The translations under genes and the position numbers were made by a program. Positions 50,289 to 60,086 of a stretch of DNA of 64,000 nt are shown piece by piece; the stretch's first letter is position 1; every line of letters begins with the position of its first letter. This stretch comes from Verticiella alkaliphila (GTDB lineage Bacteria; Pseudomonadota; Gammaproteobacteria; Burkholderiales; Burkholderiaceae_B): assembly GCF_018904615.1 (NCBI RefSeq), contig NZ_JADCNH010000016.1, positions 24,190 through 88,189 on the forward strand. Direction: 5' to 3'. The notes below the pieces were generated by a model. The model was not told where the DNA came from. It made no database searches and saw nothing but the letters and a program-made list of their open reading frames with translations.

Positions 50289-51989
50289 ATGCTCCAGAAT
50301 CCCAGCACCAAGTACATCCCGTTCGTTCCGTTCGCCAAGGATTACGCCGAACGCACCTGGCCCTCGCGCCGCATCACCCAGCCGCCGATCTGGATGAGCA
50401 CGGATTTGCGCGATGGCAACCAGTCGCTGATCGAGCCGATGAGCGTGGAGCGCAAGCTGCGGTTCTTCGAGCAACTCGTGAAGATCGGCTTCAAGGAGAT
50501 CGAGGTGGGCTTTCCCTCGGCCTCCCAGACGGACTACGACTTCATCCGCAAGCTGATCGATGAAGACCGCATTCCCGAGGACGTCACGATCGAAGTGCTC
50601 ACGCAGTCGCGTGACGACCTCATCGAGCGCAGCATCCAGTCCGCCGTGGGCGCGCGGCGCGTCATCATCCACCTCTACAACGCGGTTGCCCCCGCGTTTC
50701 GGCGCATCGTCTTCGGCATGGCCAAGGACGACATCAAGCAGATCGCCGTGGCAGGTGCCACCACGATCAAGCGGCTCACCGAGCAGCAGCCCGGCACCGA
50801 GTGGGTGTACCAGTACTCGCCGGAAGTCTTCAGCACGACCGAGCCGGAATTCGCCAAGGACGTGGCCGAGGCCGTGGCTGCCGTGTGGCAGCCCACGCCC
50901 GAGCGCAAGATGATCCTGAATTTGCCCGCCACCATCGAGGCCACGCAACCCAACCTGTACGCCGACCAGATCGAATGGATGCATCGAAACATCGCCAATC
51001 GCGATTCGATCATCATCAGCGTGCACCCGCACAATGACCGCGGCACCGCGGTGGCCGCCGCCGAGTTCGCCGTGATGGCGGGCGCCGATCGCGTCGAAGG
51101 CTGCCTCTTCGGCAGTGGCGAGCGCACCGGCAACGTGGATCTCGTCACGCTCGCGCTCAACCTCTATACGCAAGGCATCAACCCTGGCCTGGATTTCTCG
51201 GACATCGACGAAGTGCGCCGCTGCGTGGAGTACTGCAACCAGTTGCCCGTGCATCCGCGCCACCCCTACGCCGGTGACCTCGTCTTCACGGCCTTCTCCG
51301 GCTCGCACCAGGACGCCATCAAGAAGGGCTTCGCGCAGCAGAAATCCGATGGCGTGTGGGAAGTGCCCTACCTCCCGATCGACCCGGCCGATCTCGGCCG
51401 CACCTACGACGCCGTGATCCGCGTGAACAGCCAGTCCGGCAAGGGCGGCGTGGCCTACTTGCTCCTTTCCGAACACGGCCTGGATCTCCCGCGCCGCCTG
51501 CAGATCGAATTCAGCCGCACCGTGCAGCGCGTCACCGACGAGACGGGCCGCGAAGTCACGGGCGAGGACGTCTACGGCCTCTTCCGCGGCGAGTACCTGG
51601 ATCGTCACGCCCCGTGGCGCCTCATCCGCCACCAGATCGCCGGCGACGCCGATACCTCGCAAGGCCACCAGTTCCGGGTGGAAGCCGAGATCGAAGTCGA
51701 CGGCGAACGCCGCACGGTCAAGGGCAGCGGCGACGGCGCCTTGTCGGCCTTCGTCGACGCGCTCGGCGTGCCCGTGCGCATCATGGATTACCACGAGCAT
51801 GCCATCGGCACCGGCACGGATACGCAGGCCGCGAGCTACATCGAGCTGCGCCTGGGCGACTCGGCCACGGGCTTTGGCGTTGGTGTGCACCGCGACATCG
51901 TGACCGCCTCGTTCCACGCCGTGCTCGGCGCGGTCAATCGTCACTTGGCCACGGGGGTCAGCGTTGACGCACAAGCTGAGGCGGCTTGA
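50289..51989 (+). CDS. leuA: 2-isopropylmalate synthase
   Basis: LeuA condenses 2-oxoisovalerate with acetyl-CoA as the first committed step of leucine synthesis. The long (566-residue) form carries the catalytic TIM barrel, with [16 protein letters not shown] binding metal and the substrate, [12 protein letters not shown] (metal His) and [16 protein letters not shown]-terminal regulatory domain ends at about residue 560 and normally binds leucine for feedback inhibition. ATG 50289 has GGAGG about six bases upstream; an in-frame start at 50265 lacks a ribosome site. A leader with Leu-rich frame precedes it. Confidence 0.96.
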   Translation: MLQNPSTKYIPFVPFAKDYAERTWPSRRITQPPIWMSTDLRDGNQSLIEPMSVERKLRFFEQLVKIGFKEIEVGFPSASQTDYDFIRKLIDEDRIPEDVTIEVLTQSRDDLIERSIQSAVGARRVIIHLYNAVAPAFRRIVFGMAKDDIKQIAVAGATTIKRLTEQQPGTEWVYQYSPEVFSTTEPEFAKDVAEAVAAVWQPTPERKMILNLPATIEATQPNLYADQIEWMHRNIANRDSIIISVHPHNDRGTAVAAAEFAVMAGADRVEGCLFGSGERTGNVDLVTLALNLYTQGINPGLDFSDIDEVRRCVEYCNQLPVHPRHPYAGDLVFTAFSGSHQDAIKKGFAQQKSDGVWEVPYLPIDPADLGRTYDAVIRVNSQSGKGGVAYLLLSEHGLDLPRRLQIEFSRTVQRVTDETGREVTGEDVYGLFRGEYLDRHAPWRLIRHQIAGDADTSQGHQFRVEAEIEVDGERRTVKGSGDGALSAFVDALGVPVRIMDYHEHAIGTGTDTQAASYIELRLGDSATGFGVGVHRDIVTASFHAVLGAVNRHLATGVSVDAQAEAA

Positions 51990-52038
51990 CGAAGATGTGA
52001 CAGCGCCGCCCTCGCGGTAGGATTCCGTCACGTCTTCG
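51990..52038 (+). terminator. Candidate terminator hairpin after leuA
   Basis: An arm CGAAGATGTGAC (51990-52001) pairs with GTCACGTCTTCG (52027-52038): 12 bp with one G-U pair. The 25-base loop contains a small GC-rich sub-hairpin. It begins one base past the leuA stop. No U-run is present, so termination would be Rho-assisted, or the element may be a 3' stabiliser. Confidence 0.5.
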
Positions 52039-52271
52039 TGCTAGCATCGACCACGCCTCAAGCCCGCCATGTGCGGCGCGGGGCGTGGTTGCGACGGATT
52101 TGGTCACGCAGCCTCTGCCGTTACTGCCTGCCGTTGACGTGAACTCGCTGTCGATTCCCCCTCCCACTCTCCTGCCGTGCGGCGCTGTCCCGCGCGGGGC
52201 CGTGTCACGTGTCGATGTGACCGGCGAGCGCGCCCATGCCGCATCGTCCTGACATCGGTCAAGGCGTGCGC

Positions 52272-53576
52272 ATGCCTGACGCACGTCGCAGCGTGACCGG
52301 GAGCGCGGGAGCCCCGCGCTCGCTCTGGCGACAGTCGCTCGTCTCGGTCGTCGATCAGAGTTGGCTCAGCATGCTCAACCTGATCATCGGCCTCCTGCTG
52401 ATCCGGTTGACGACACCAGAAGATTACGGCGTCTACACCCTGCTCTTCGCCGGCGGCGTGTTCGCCGTCATCGTGGCAGAAGCACTGCTCATCAATCCGC
52501 TGACCACGCTCGCGGCAGCGAAGGCCCCCGCTCAGCGCGATGCCATGATTGCCCGTGTCAATCGGCTGCATAGGCGGCTGAGCGGTGCACTGGCAGCGTT
52601 GCTGGGCGGCGTCAGTGCCATCGTGTTGTGGCAGGCCGAGGCCGAACACGCCGCATCACTGGCTGTGCTGTTTGCAGCCTACATCTACCTGAGTGCCCGT
52701 CGCGAGTTCCAGCGCAGCGAAGGGTTTCTTCAACACGACCCTGGCCGCGTTCTGCGTACCGACATCGAGTACGGCCTTGCGCTGGCGCTGGCGGTTGCGG
52801 TCATTGCCGCATGGGACGGCGTCACCCTGATGGGCGTCATGCTGGCGTTGGTCCTGGCCAACCTTTGGGTATTGTGGCGGGGCCGACACACTGCGCGTAA
52901 CGCGCCCGCGCCTGGCATCGAATCGGGGGAACTCGGCATGTTATGGGCACGCGGCCGCTTGGCGCTGCCCGGCGCCGTGGCGACCTGGCTCGGCAGTCAC
53001 AGCTACGTGTACGTCGTCGCGGCCTGGCTCGGCGCCGTGGCGACCGCTGAACTCAATGCCGCCAGGCTGCTGCTCATGCCGACGGCGCTGATCGTGGTGG
53101 CGTGGTCGCGCGTCGCCCGCCCGCGCGTCAGTCGGCTGATGGCCGATGCCGACCGTCAGGCACTGATGCGCGTCCTCCTGGCCTCACTGTTCGTCCTGCT
53201 GTTGCTGATTCTCCTCTACGTCACCGCCATCTGGGGCGCATTGCCCTGGCTCCTGAGTCACCTGCTGGGTACGGACTACGCGAGCGTGAGTACGCTCCTC
53301 GGGCTGTGGGTGCTCTACTTTGCGCTGTCGGCGGTGCGCTGGATCGGTTCGGTGTTCCTGCTCTGCGCAGACGATTACCGGAGCATGCTCACGTCCTCGC
53401 TCGCAAGCCTGGGCGCGCTGGCGGTGGCCCTTCCCCTCGGTTTGCATTTCCTGGGCACAGCAGGCGCCGTGCTTGCGCTGGTGGCCGTCGAAGGCGTCCA
53501 GGCGCTTCTCGTCTGGGGCGTAGGCGTACGCGCCGCCTTGCGACGGCTCTTCACGCCCGCGCCGCTGACGGCCTGA
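52272..53576 (+). CDS. Wzx-like polysaccharide/oligosaccharide flippase family protein
   Basis: This 434-residue integral membrane protein has about 12 hydrophobic helices spaced over its whole length (MLNLIIGLLLIRLTTPEDYGVYTLLFAGGVF, ...LLASLFVLLLLILLYVTAIWGALPWLLSHLLGTDYA, ...ALAVALPLGLHFLGTAGAVLALVAVEGVQALLVW). The LTTPEDYGVYTLLFA stretch is the typical Wzx/MATE-like start. ATG 52272 is favoured over ATG 52236 because AAGG lies seven bases upstream. No glycosyltransferase or polymerase gene is near, so its glycan substrate and pathway are unknown. Confidence 0.78.
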   Translation: MPDARRSVTGSAGAPRSLWRQSLVSVVDQSWLSMLNLIIGLLLIRLTTPEDYGVYTLLFAGGVFAVIVAEALLINPLTTLAAAKAPAQRDAMIARVNRLHRRLSGALAALLGGVSAIVLWQAEAEHAASLAVLFAAYIYLSARREFQRSEGFLQHDPGRVLRTDIEYGLALALAVAVIAAWDGVTLMGVMLALVLANLWVLWRGRHTARNAPAPGIESGELGMLWARGRLALPGAVATWLGSHSYVYVVAAWLGAVATAELNAARLLLMPTALIVVAWSRVARPRVSRLMADADRQALMRVLLASLFVLLLLILLYVTAIWGALPWLLSHLLGTDYASVSTLLGLWVLYFALSAVRWIGSVFLLCADDYRSMLTSSLASLGALAVALPLGLHFLGTAGAVLALVAVEGVQALLVWGVGVRAALRRLFTPAPLTA

Positions 53577-53632
53577 GTCTGCAGCCGTCTGGCTCGCAGA
53601 GACAGGCCCGCCACACCAAGCCCGAGGCTGGC

Positions 53633-53953
53633 TCAATACCCGACAGTCAGCCCGGCCACGTCGACGATCACGCGCGCCCGGCCGACGGCCGCGGCCGTAT
53701 GCCGGGCATAGGCTTCGGCGAGATCGGGATCTTCGCTCAGGCCCTGGTAGCCTGCGGCCATGGCAATCGCCAGGATGCGATCGAGCAGCAATACCTTGCC
53801 GCTCGCGCGCACGGGTTCGGCGCCGAGCGCCTCGTAGGTCTGCTCCAGCCATTGATGGGCGAGCACCGCAGCCTGCGGGTCGCCATCGTCGAGCCGGGCA
53901 GCCAGGTTGAGGACGCGGCTGTTGCCGAAATTCACGGTCACCTCGGCTTTCAT
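53633..53953 (-). CDS. Hypothetical protein (unrecognised)
   Basis: This 106-residue cytoplasmic protein has no signal peptide or membrane segment. It starts MKAEVTVNFGNSRVLNLAAR and has a helical body with PQAAVLAHQWLEQTYEALGA and SEDPDLAEAYARHTAAAVGRARV. ATG 53953 is preferred for a GGAG seven bases upstream; two earlier in-frame ATG codons exist. I do not recognise the family. It lies head-to-head with minC (96 bases), without evidence that it takes part in division. Codon use matches its neighbours. Confidence 0.65.
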   Translation of the reverse strand: MKAEVTVNFGNSRVLNLAARLDDGDPQAAVLAHQWLEQTYEALGAEPVRASGKVLLLDRILAIAMAAGYQGLSEDPDLAEAYARHTAAAVGRARVIVDVAGLTVGY

Positions 53954-54048
53954 GCGAGACTCCATATGCGAGAGGGGGACAACGCGGGCACGCCCGGTCT
54001 TGTCGCAGGGTTGCACTAAAATGCATTATTTCACGCAGCGTCCGGTGC

Positions 54049-54861
54049 ATGCATTCCTCTTCTACGCCCCTTCTGGATTTCAAGAGTGCCACCCTGTATG
54101 CCATCCGGCTGGTGCTGCACTCGTCCGACACGCCGGCTGTCCTGGCCGCCCTCGGGCAGCGGCTGGATGACGCGGATGGTTTCTTCGACGGCGAGCCGGT
54201 CGTCATCGATGCCAGCGGTCTTGCCGAGGCGCCCGACTGGGTCGCCCTCGCGCGCACCCTGACGGATCGTGGCCTGCCCGTGGTAGGCGTGACGGCGCCT
54301 GACGCGCTGCAGGCCGGCGTGACCGCCGCGCGGCTGGCCGTGGTACACCTGCCCGCCACACGCGAGGCCGCGGCCGAACTCCCGCGCGCCAGCATCCATC
54401 GGGATCCGCCCGCGGCCGCGCCCGTCGCAGCGCCGGCGCCTCCGATCGCCGTCGATGTCGTGCCCGAAGCCGGCGTCGCGCAGAACAGCCCCGTGGAGCC
54501 CTCGCGCACCACCGCGCAGGAAGCCCGTGCCACCCTCATCGTCGATCGCCCCCTGCGCACGGGCCAGAAGGTCTACGCCCGCGGCGCGGATCTCGTCGTG
54601 GTGGGCACCGTCAATGCCGGCGCGGAAGTCATCGCCGACGGCAACATCCACGTCTATGGAGCCCTGCGCGGCAAGGCCATGGCCGGCGCCCGTGGCGACG
54701 AAGCCGCGCGCATCTTCACCACCCGCCTGGACGCCGAACTCGTGGCGGTGGCGGGCGTCTACCGCGTCGTCGACACCAAACTGCCCGCCACCGTGCTGGA
54801 TCGCCCGGCTGCGGTACGATTGCAGGCTGGCGCGCTCACCATCGAGCCGCTCGCCGTGTGA
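54049..54861 (+). CDS. minC: Septum site-determining protein MinC
   Basis: MinC blocks FtsZ assembly away from mid-cell. The N-terminal MinC_N domain occupies about residues 8-115. A long Pro/Ala linker follows, then a C-terminal domain (about 165-270) with the right-handed beta-helix motif RTGQKVYARGADLVVVGTVNAGAEVIADGNIHVYGALRGKAMAGA, which binds MinD and FtsZ. The 270-residue length fits beta-proteobacteria. First gene of the minCDE operon. Confidence 0.95.
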   Translation: MHSSSTPLLDFKSATLYAIRLVLHSSDTPAVLAALGQRLDDADGFFDGEPVVIDASGLAEAPDWVALARTLTDRGLPVVGVTAPDALQAGVTAARLAVVHLPATREAAAELPRASIHRDPPAAAPVAAPAPPIAVDVVPEAGVAQNSPVEPSRTTAQEARATLIVDRPLRTGQKVYARGADLVVVGTVNAGAEVIADGNIHVYGALRGKAMAGARGDEAARIFTTRLDAELVAVAGVYRVVDTKLPATVLDRPAAVRLQAGALTIEPLAV

Positions 54862-54929
54862 CACCGCGGGGTGTGCGCGCCCCGCTTCCAGTACCTCTCA
54901 AGCTACCTCACCAGAAGGATTCCCACGCC

Positions 54930-55745
54930 ATGACACGTATCGTTGTCGTCACTTCCGGCAAGGGCGGCGTCGGCAAGACGACCACCAGCGCCAGCTTCAG
55001 TGCCGGCCTGGCCATGCGCGGCCACAAGACCGCGGTGATCGACTTCGATGTCGGCCTGCGCAACCTCGATCTCATCATGGGTTGCGAGCGCCGGGTGGTG
55101 TACGACTTCGTCAATGTGATCCAGGGCGAAGCCACGCTGAACCAGACGCTCATCCGCGACAAGCAGCTCGAGAATCTGTACATCCTGCCCGCCTCCCAGA
55201 CACGCGACAAGGATGCCCTCACCCGTGACGGCGTCGAGCGCGTGCTCAACGAGTTGAAGGAGATGGGCTTCGAGTACATCGTGTGCGATTCGCCGGCCGG
55301 GATCGAGGCGGGTGCCCTGCACGCGGCCTACTTCGCCGACGACGCCCTGGTGGTCACCAACCCGGAAGTCTCGTCCGTGCGCGATTCGGACCGCATCCTG
55401 GGCATCCTGTCGTCCAAGTCCAAGCGCGCCGTCGAAGGCCAGGAGCCGGTCAAGGAATTCCTGCTGCTCACCCGCTACAACGCCAAGCGCGTGGCTGCGG
55501 GCGAGATGCTCTCGCTGCAGGACGTGGAAGAGATCCTGCGCATCAAGCTGATCGGCGTGATCCCGGAATCGGAGGACGTGCTGCACGCATCCAACCAAGG
55601 CCTGCCCGCCATCCACCTGAAGGAAAGCGACGTCGCGACGGCCTACCAGGACGTGGTGGCACGTTATCTCGGCGAAGAGCGCGCCCTGCGCTTCGTGGAT
55701 TACGAAAAGCCGGGCTTCCTGAAGCGACTGTTCGGAGGCAAGTAA
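54930..55745 (+). CDS. minD: Septum site-determining ATPase MinD
   Basis: MinD is a membrane-associated ATPase that recruits MinC and oscillates under MinE control. The deviant Walker A GKGGVGKTTT (residues 10-19) contains the signature Lys. The DFDVGLRNLDLIMG motif follows, and the C-terminal amphipathic helix KPGFLKRLFGGK anchors it in the membrane. ATG 54930 was chosen over an upstream start at 54858 that would overlap minC and has no family resemblance. Length is 271 residues. It follows minC by 68 bases. Confidence 0.97.
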   Translation: MTRIVVVTSGKGGVGKTTTSASFSAGLAMRGHKTAVIDFDVGLRNLDLIMGCERRVVYDFVNVIQGEATLNQTLIRDKQLENLYILPASQTRDKDALTRDGVERVLNELKEMGFEYIVCDSPAGIEAGALHAAYFADDALVVTNPEVSSVRDSDRILGILSSKSKRAVEGQEPVKEFLLLTRYNAKRVAAGEMLSLQDVEEILRIKLIGVIPESEDVLHASNQGLPAIHLKESDVATAYQDVVARYLGEERALRFVDYEKPGFLKRLFGGK

Positions 55746-55748
55746 CCC

Positions 55749-56042
55749 ATGTCCCTGCTCTCATTCTTTCTGGGCCAGAAGAAGGCCGCCACGGCCCACG
55801 TCGCCCGGGAACGCCTGCAGATCATCCTGGCCCACGAACGCAGCGGGCGCGGGCCCTCCGCGGATTACCTGCCTCAGCTGCAGCGCGAGCTCGTGGCGGT
55901 GATCAGCAAGTACGTCAACATCAACGCCGACGATATCAAGGTCAACCTGGAGCGCCAGGATTCCTTCGAGGTCCTCGAGGTGAAGATCGAGATGCCGTCA
56001 CCGGCGCAGGCAGGCGCCGCAGGCGGCCCGGCCGCGCCCTGA
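55749..56042 (+). CDS. minE: Cell division topological specificity factor MinE
   Basis: MinE stimulates MinD ATPase and restricts MinC/D activity to the poles. The 97-residue protein has the N-terminal membrane/MinD contact region MSLLSFFLG and the [13 protein letters not shown] helix (anti-MinCD domain). The C-terminal topological domain includes [16 protein letters not shown]. An Ala/Pro-rich tail ends it. The start lies three bases after the minD stop. Confidence 0.95.
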   Translation: MSLLSFFLGQKKAATAHVARERLQIILAHERSGRGPSADYLPQLQRELVAVISKYVNINADDIKVNLERQDSFEVLEVKIEMPSPAQAGAAGGPAAP

Positions 56043-56048
56043 CGGTAG

Positions 56049-56082
56049 GGAGCCGCGCCCGGCCTCACGCCGACGCGGCTCC
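56049..56082. terminator. Bidirectional hairpin between minE and cysB
   Basis: A perfect 9-bp stem GGAGCCGCG/CGCGGCTCC (56049-56057 with 56074-56082) has a 16-base loop. It lies six bases past the minE stop and 32 bases past the end of the convergent cysB. There is no U-run on either strand. Confidence 0.5.
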
Positions 56083-56114
56083 ATGTGACGCGGCGCCAGG
56101 CCGCGTGCGACCGC

Positions 56115-57062
56115 TCAGCCGGCGATGCCGGCTTCGATCGTTTCCCGGATCGCGGCCTTCTCCAGCGTGGGCGCAATGAGCTCCAGGAAGGTGAAGATGT
56201 AGTCGCGCAGGAACACGCCCGACTTCACCGCCACTCGCGTGGTGTGCGTGCCGAAGAGCCGTCCCACGGGAATGCCCACCAGCCCGCGGTCGCGCCGCGG
56301 ATCGTAGGCCACGCCGGCAATGATCCCCACCCCCATGCCCATTTCCACGTACGTCTTGATGACGTCTGCATCGATGGCTTCGAGCACGATGTCCGGGTGG
56401 ATGTTGTTCTCGCTGAAGACCTGGTCGATCGCGGTACGGCCGCTGAACGCGCGCTCGTAGGTGATGACCGGGTACTGCGCGAGCTCGGCGAGCGAGAGCT
56501 TCTTGACCGCGCTGGAGGTGAGCTGCGCGAGCGGGTGATCCTGCGGCACGATGAGGACGTGCTCCCAGCTGTAGCACGGCAGGCTGATGAGGCCGGGCGT
56601 GAGGGCCAGCGACTCGGTGGCCACGGCCAGATCCGCCTGCTCGTGCAACACCATCTCGGCAAGCTGCGCCGGGCTGCCCTGCACGAGCGAGAGGTGCACT
56701 TTCGGAAAGCGCCGACGGAACTCGGGGATCACGCGCGGCAAGGCATAGCGGGCCTGGGTGTGCGTGCAGGCGATGGTGAGTCCACCTTCATCGCGGCGGG
56801 CGAACTCATCGCTCACCTTCTTCAGGTTGTCGACTTCACCCATGATGCGGTCGACCACCTGGGCCACCATCTGACCAGGCCGGGTCAGCCCCTTCAGACG
56901 CTTGCCGTGGCGCTCGAAGATGCGCACGCCAAGCTCGTCCTCGAGCTCGATGATGGCTTTGGAAACGCCCGGCTGCGACGTGTGCAGGACCCGGGCGGCC
57001 TCGGTGAGGTTGAAGTCGCGGCGTACCGTCTCGCGCACGAACTTGAATTGTTGCAGGTTCAT
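56115..57062 (-). CDS. cysB: CysB family LysR-type transcriptional regulator
   Basis: This is the LysR-type activator of sulfate assimilation and cysteine synthesis, which senses O-acetylserine or N-acetylserine in homologues. Its N-terminal winged HTH (residues 1-60) starts MNLQQFKFVRETVRRDFNLTEAARVLHTSQPGVSKAI. That is the typical CysB-like form rather than the usual LysR start. A periplasmic-binding-like effector domain follows (315 residues in all). A palindromic TATAAG-N7-CTTATA box lies just upstream. The sub-function (CysB versus Cbl) cannot be settled from sequence alone. Confidence 0.9.
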   Translation of the reverse strand: MNLQQFKFVRETVRRDFNLTEAARVLHTSQPGVSKAIIELEDELGVRIFERHGKRLKGLTRPGQMVAQVVDRIMGEVDNLKKVSDEFARRDEGGLTIACTHTQARYALPRVIPEFRRRFPKVHLSLVQGSPAQLAEMVLHEQADLAVATESLALTPGLISLPCYSWEHVLIVPQDHPLAQLTSSAVKKLSLAELAQYPVITYERAFSGRTAIDQVFSENNIHPDIVLEAIDADVIKTYVEMGMGVGIIAGVAYDPRRDRGLVGIPVGRLFGTHTTRVAVKSGVFLRDYIFTFLELIAPTLEKAAIRETIEAGIAG

Positions 57063-57078
57063 GCCAGCGATTCTAAGG

Positions 57079-57097
57079 TATAAGGAACACGCTTATA
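57079..57097 (-). promoter_or_regulatory. Candidate autoregulatory LysR box upstream of cysB
   Basis: A perfect dyad TATAAG-N7-CTTATA (57079-57097) lies 17 bases before the cysB ATG inside a rare AT-rich stretch (57070-57120) that must also hold the -10 region. The form fits the LysR-type pattern of an interrupted palindrome with a T-N11-A core. It would let CysB repress its own gene. Inference from position and symmetry. Confidence 0.5.
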
Positions 57098-57192
57098 TAT
57101 AACCGATAGTCATATACATAGCGAGCCTTGGAGACCTTGGGCGACGCTGAGGACTTGGCACCGTGCACGCAGCGCGGCACCGCTGGACCGGC

Positions 57193-58299
57193 TCAAGCCT
57201 CTTTAGGGGCCTTGATGCGCAGGCGCCTGCGCAACAGCCAGAAGGCGATGCACGCCACGGCCACGTGCAGCGGAATGAAACCCACGGTGAAGGACAGCGT
57301 GCCGGCCGCCACCCAGGATCGCAGCAGGTTGAGCAGATTCAGATACAGCATGGCGAGCAGGCCCGCCATCAGGAGATCGCCCGAGCGGCCCAACCGGGGA
57401 TTGACCGCTCCCAACGGCAGGGCGAGCAGGGCGAGATTGAGCACCACCAGCGGCAACGACAGGCGCCAGAGCATCTCGCCCGCGGCGCGATCGTCGCCAT
57501 CCTGGAGCAGGAGCGACGTGGGCCGCGCCTTGATGATGTTCTCGGCTTCGTTGCGCGCGGCCGCCGCGGCATCGGTGTCGTCGCGCCGCTCCAGCCGCAC
57601 GCCATAGCGTTCGAAGTGCACGAGCTGGCTCTCGCGCTGGCCGGGGGTGATGTCGTAGCGCTGGCCCTGGTCCAGCACGAGGAAGCGATCGCCATTCTCC
57701 ATCACCTGGATGCCCGCGCCACTGGAGGTGACGACGCTCACGCGGCCGCTGTCGGCATCGACTTCGCGCACGAAGACCGAGCCAAGCTCCTGCCCCGGCT
57801 GCTCGGGCGACTCGGCCACGAAGACGCGCTCGCCCCCGCCCGTCTCGCCGAACTGGCCGACGACGACGCGGGAAATGTCGGAACGTTGCTCGAAGCGCAC
57901 CCGGTATTCGCCGATCTGGCGATACGACCACGGCGCGATCACCAGCGTGAGCAGGCTCACCACCACGGCCGCCGGGATCACGAAGCGCAGCACCGGGCGC
58001 ACCCAGCTCGCCAGGCTCAGACCGCTTGCGAACCACACCACCATCTCGGATTCGCGATACGCGCGGCCCACCGCCGTCAGCACGGCAATGAAGACCGCCA
58101 CGGTGATGACCGTGGGCAGCGCGGTGATGGTGGAGAACGCGGCCAGGCCGAGAACGACGTCGGCGCCGATGCTGCCAGCGGCGGCATCGCCCAGCAGACG
58201 GACCAGCAACACGCTGATCCAGACGACCACCAACGTGGAGAAGACGACCGCGGCATGGCTGGAGAGCTCGCCGACGACGGAGCGTTGAAACAGTGACAT
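57193..58299 (-). CDS. lptF: LPS export ABC transporter permease LptF
   Basis: LptF is one of the two inner-membrane permeases of the LptB2FG machine that pulls lipopolysaccharide from the inner membrane. The 368-residue protein has three N-terminal helices (HAAVVFSTLVVVWISVLLVRLLG...), a periplasmic beta-jellyroll-like domain (about 130-275) and three C-terminal helices. The family motif around the first cytoplasmic loop GRAYRESEMVVWFASGLS is present. It is divergent from pepA, as in many beta-proteobacteria, but lptG does not follow: cysB is the next gene. Confidence 0.93.
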   Translation of the reverse strand: MSLFQRSVVGELSSHAAVVFSTLVVVWISVLLVRLLGDAAAGSIGADVVLGLAAFSTITALPTVITVAVFIAVLTAVGRAYRESEMVVWFASGLSLASWVRPVLRFVIPAAVVVSLLTLVIAPWSYRQIGEYRVRFEQRSDISRVVVGQFGETGGGERVFVAESPEQPGQELGSVFVREVDADSGRVSVVTSSGAGIQVMENGDRFLVLDQGQRYDITPGQRESQLVHFERYGVRLERRDDTDAAAAARNEAENIIKARPTSLLLQDGDDRAAGEMLWRLSLPLVVLNLALLALPLGAVNPRLGRSGDLLMAGLLAMLYLNLLNLLRSWVAAGTLSFTVGFIPLHVAVACIAFWLLRRRLRIKAPKEA

Positions 58300-58406
58300 A
58301 ATCGGGAAGGCTGGCCGGGACGGCCATGCAGGCGGACCGGCAGCGGGAAGGCCCCCACTCGCGGCGGTCGAGCCCCACTCACCAACAGGCTAGCGCAGGG
58401 ATCTTC

Positions 58407-59953
<1,547 letters not shown>

Positions 59954-59970
59954 TGCAGCCTGATGGCTCA

Positions 59971-60002
59971 TAGATAACGGCCGCGCATGCGGCCGTGATC
60001 TA
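59971..60002. terminator. Bidirectional hairpin between pepA and kefC
   Basis: An 8-bp stem ACGGCCGC/GCGGCCGT with a GCAT loop (59977-59996) is extended by TAGAT/ATCTA (59971-59975 with 59998-60002) across one mismatch. It lies 17 bases past pepA and 84 bases past the end of the convergent antiporter gene. No U-run. Confidence 0.55.
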
Positions 60003-60086
60003 TTGTGGCGCAGTCGAACGCACGCGCAGAGCGGTCGTGATCCGCACCCGCAGCCGGCGCGCGGATGCCCTGCCCCGCTCAGCCGG

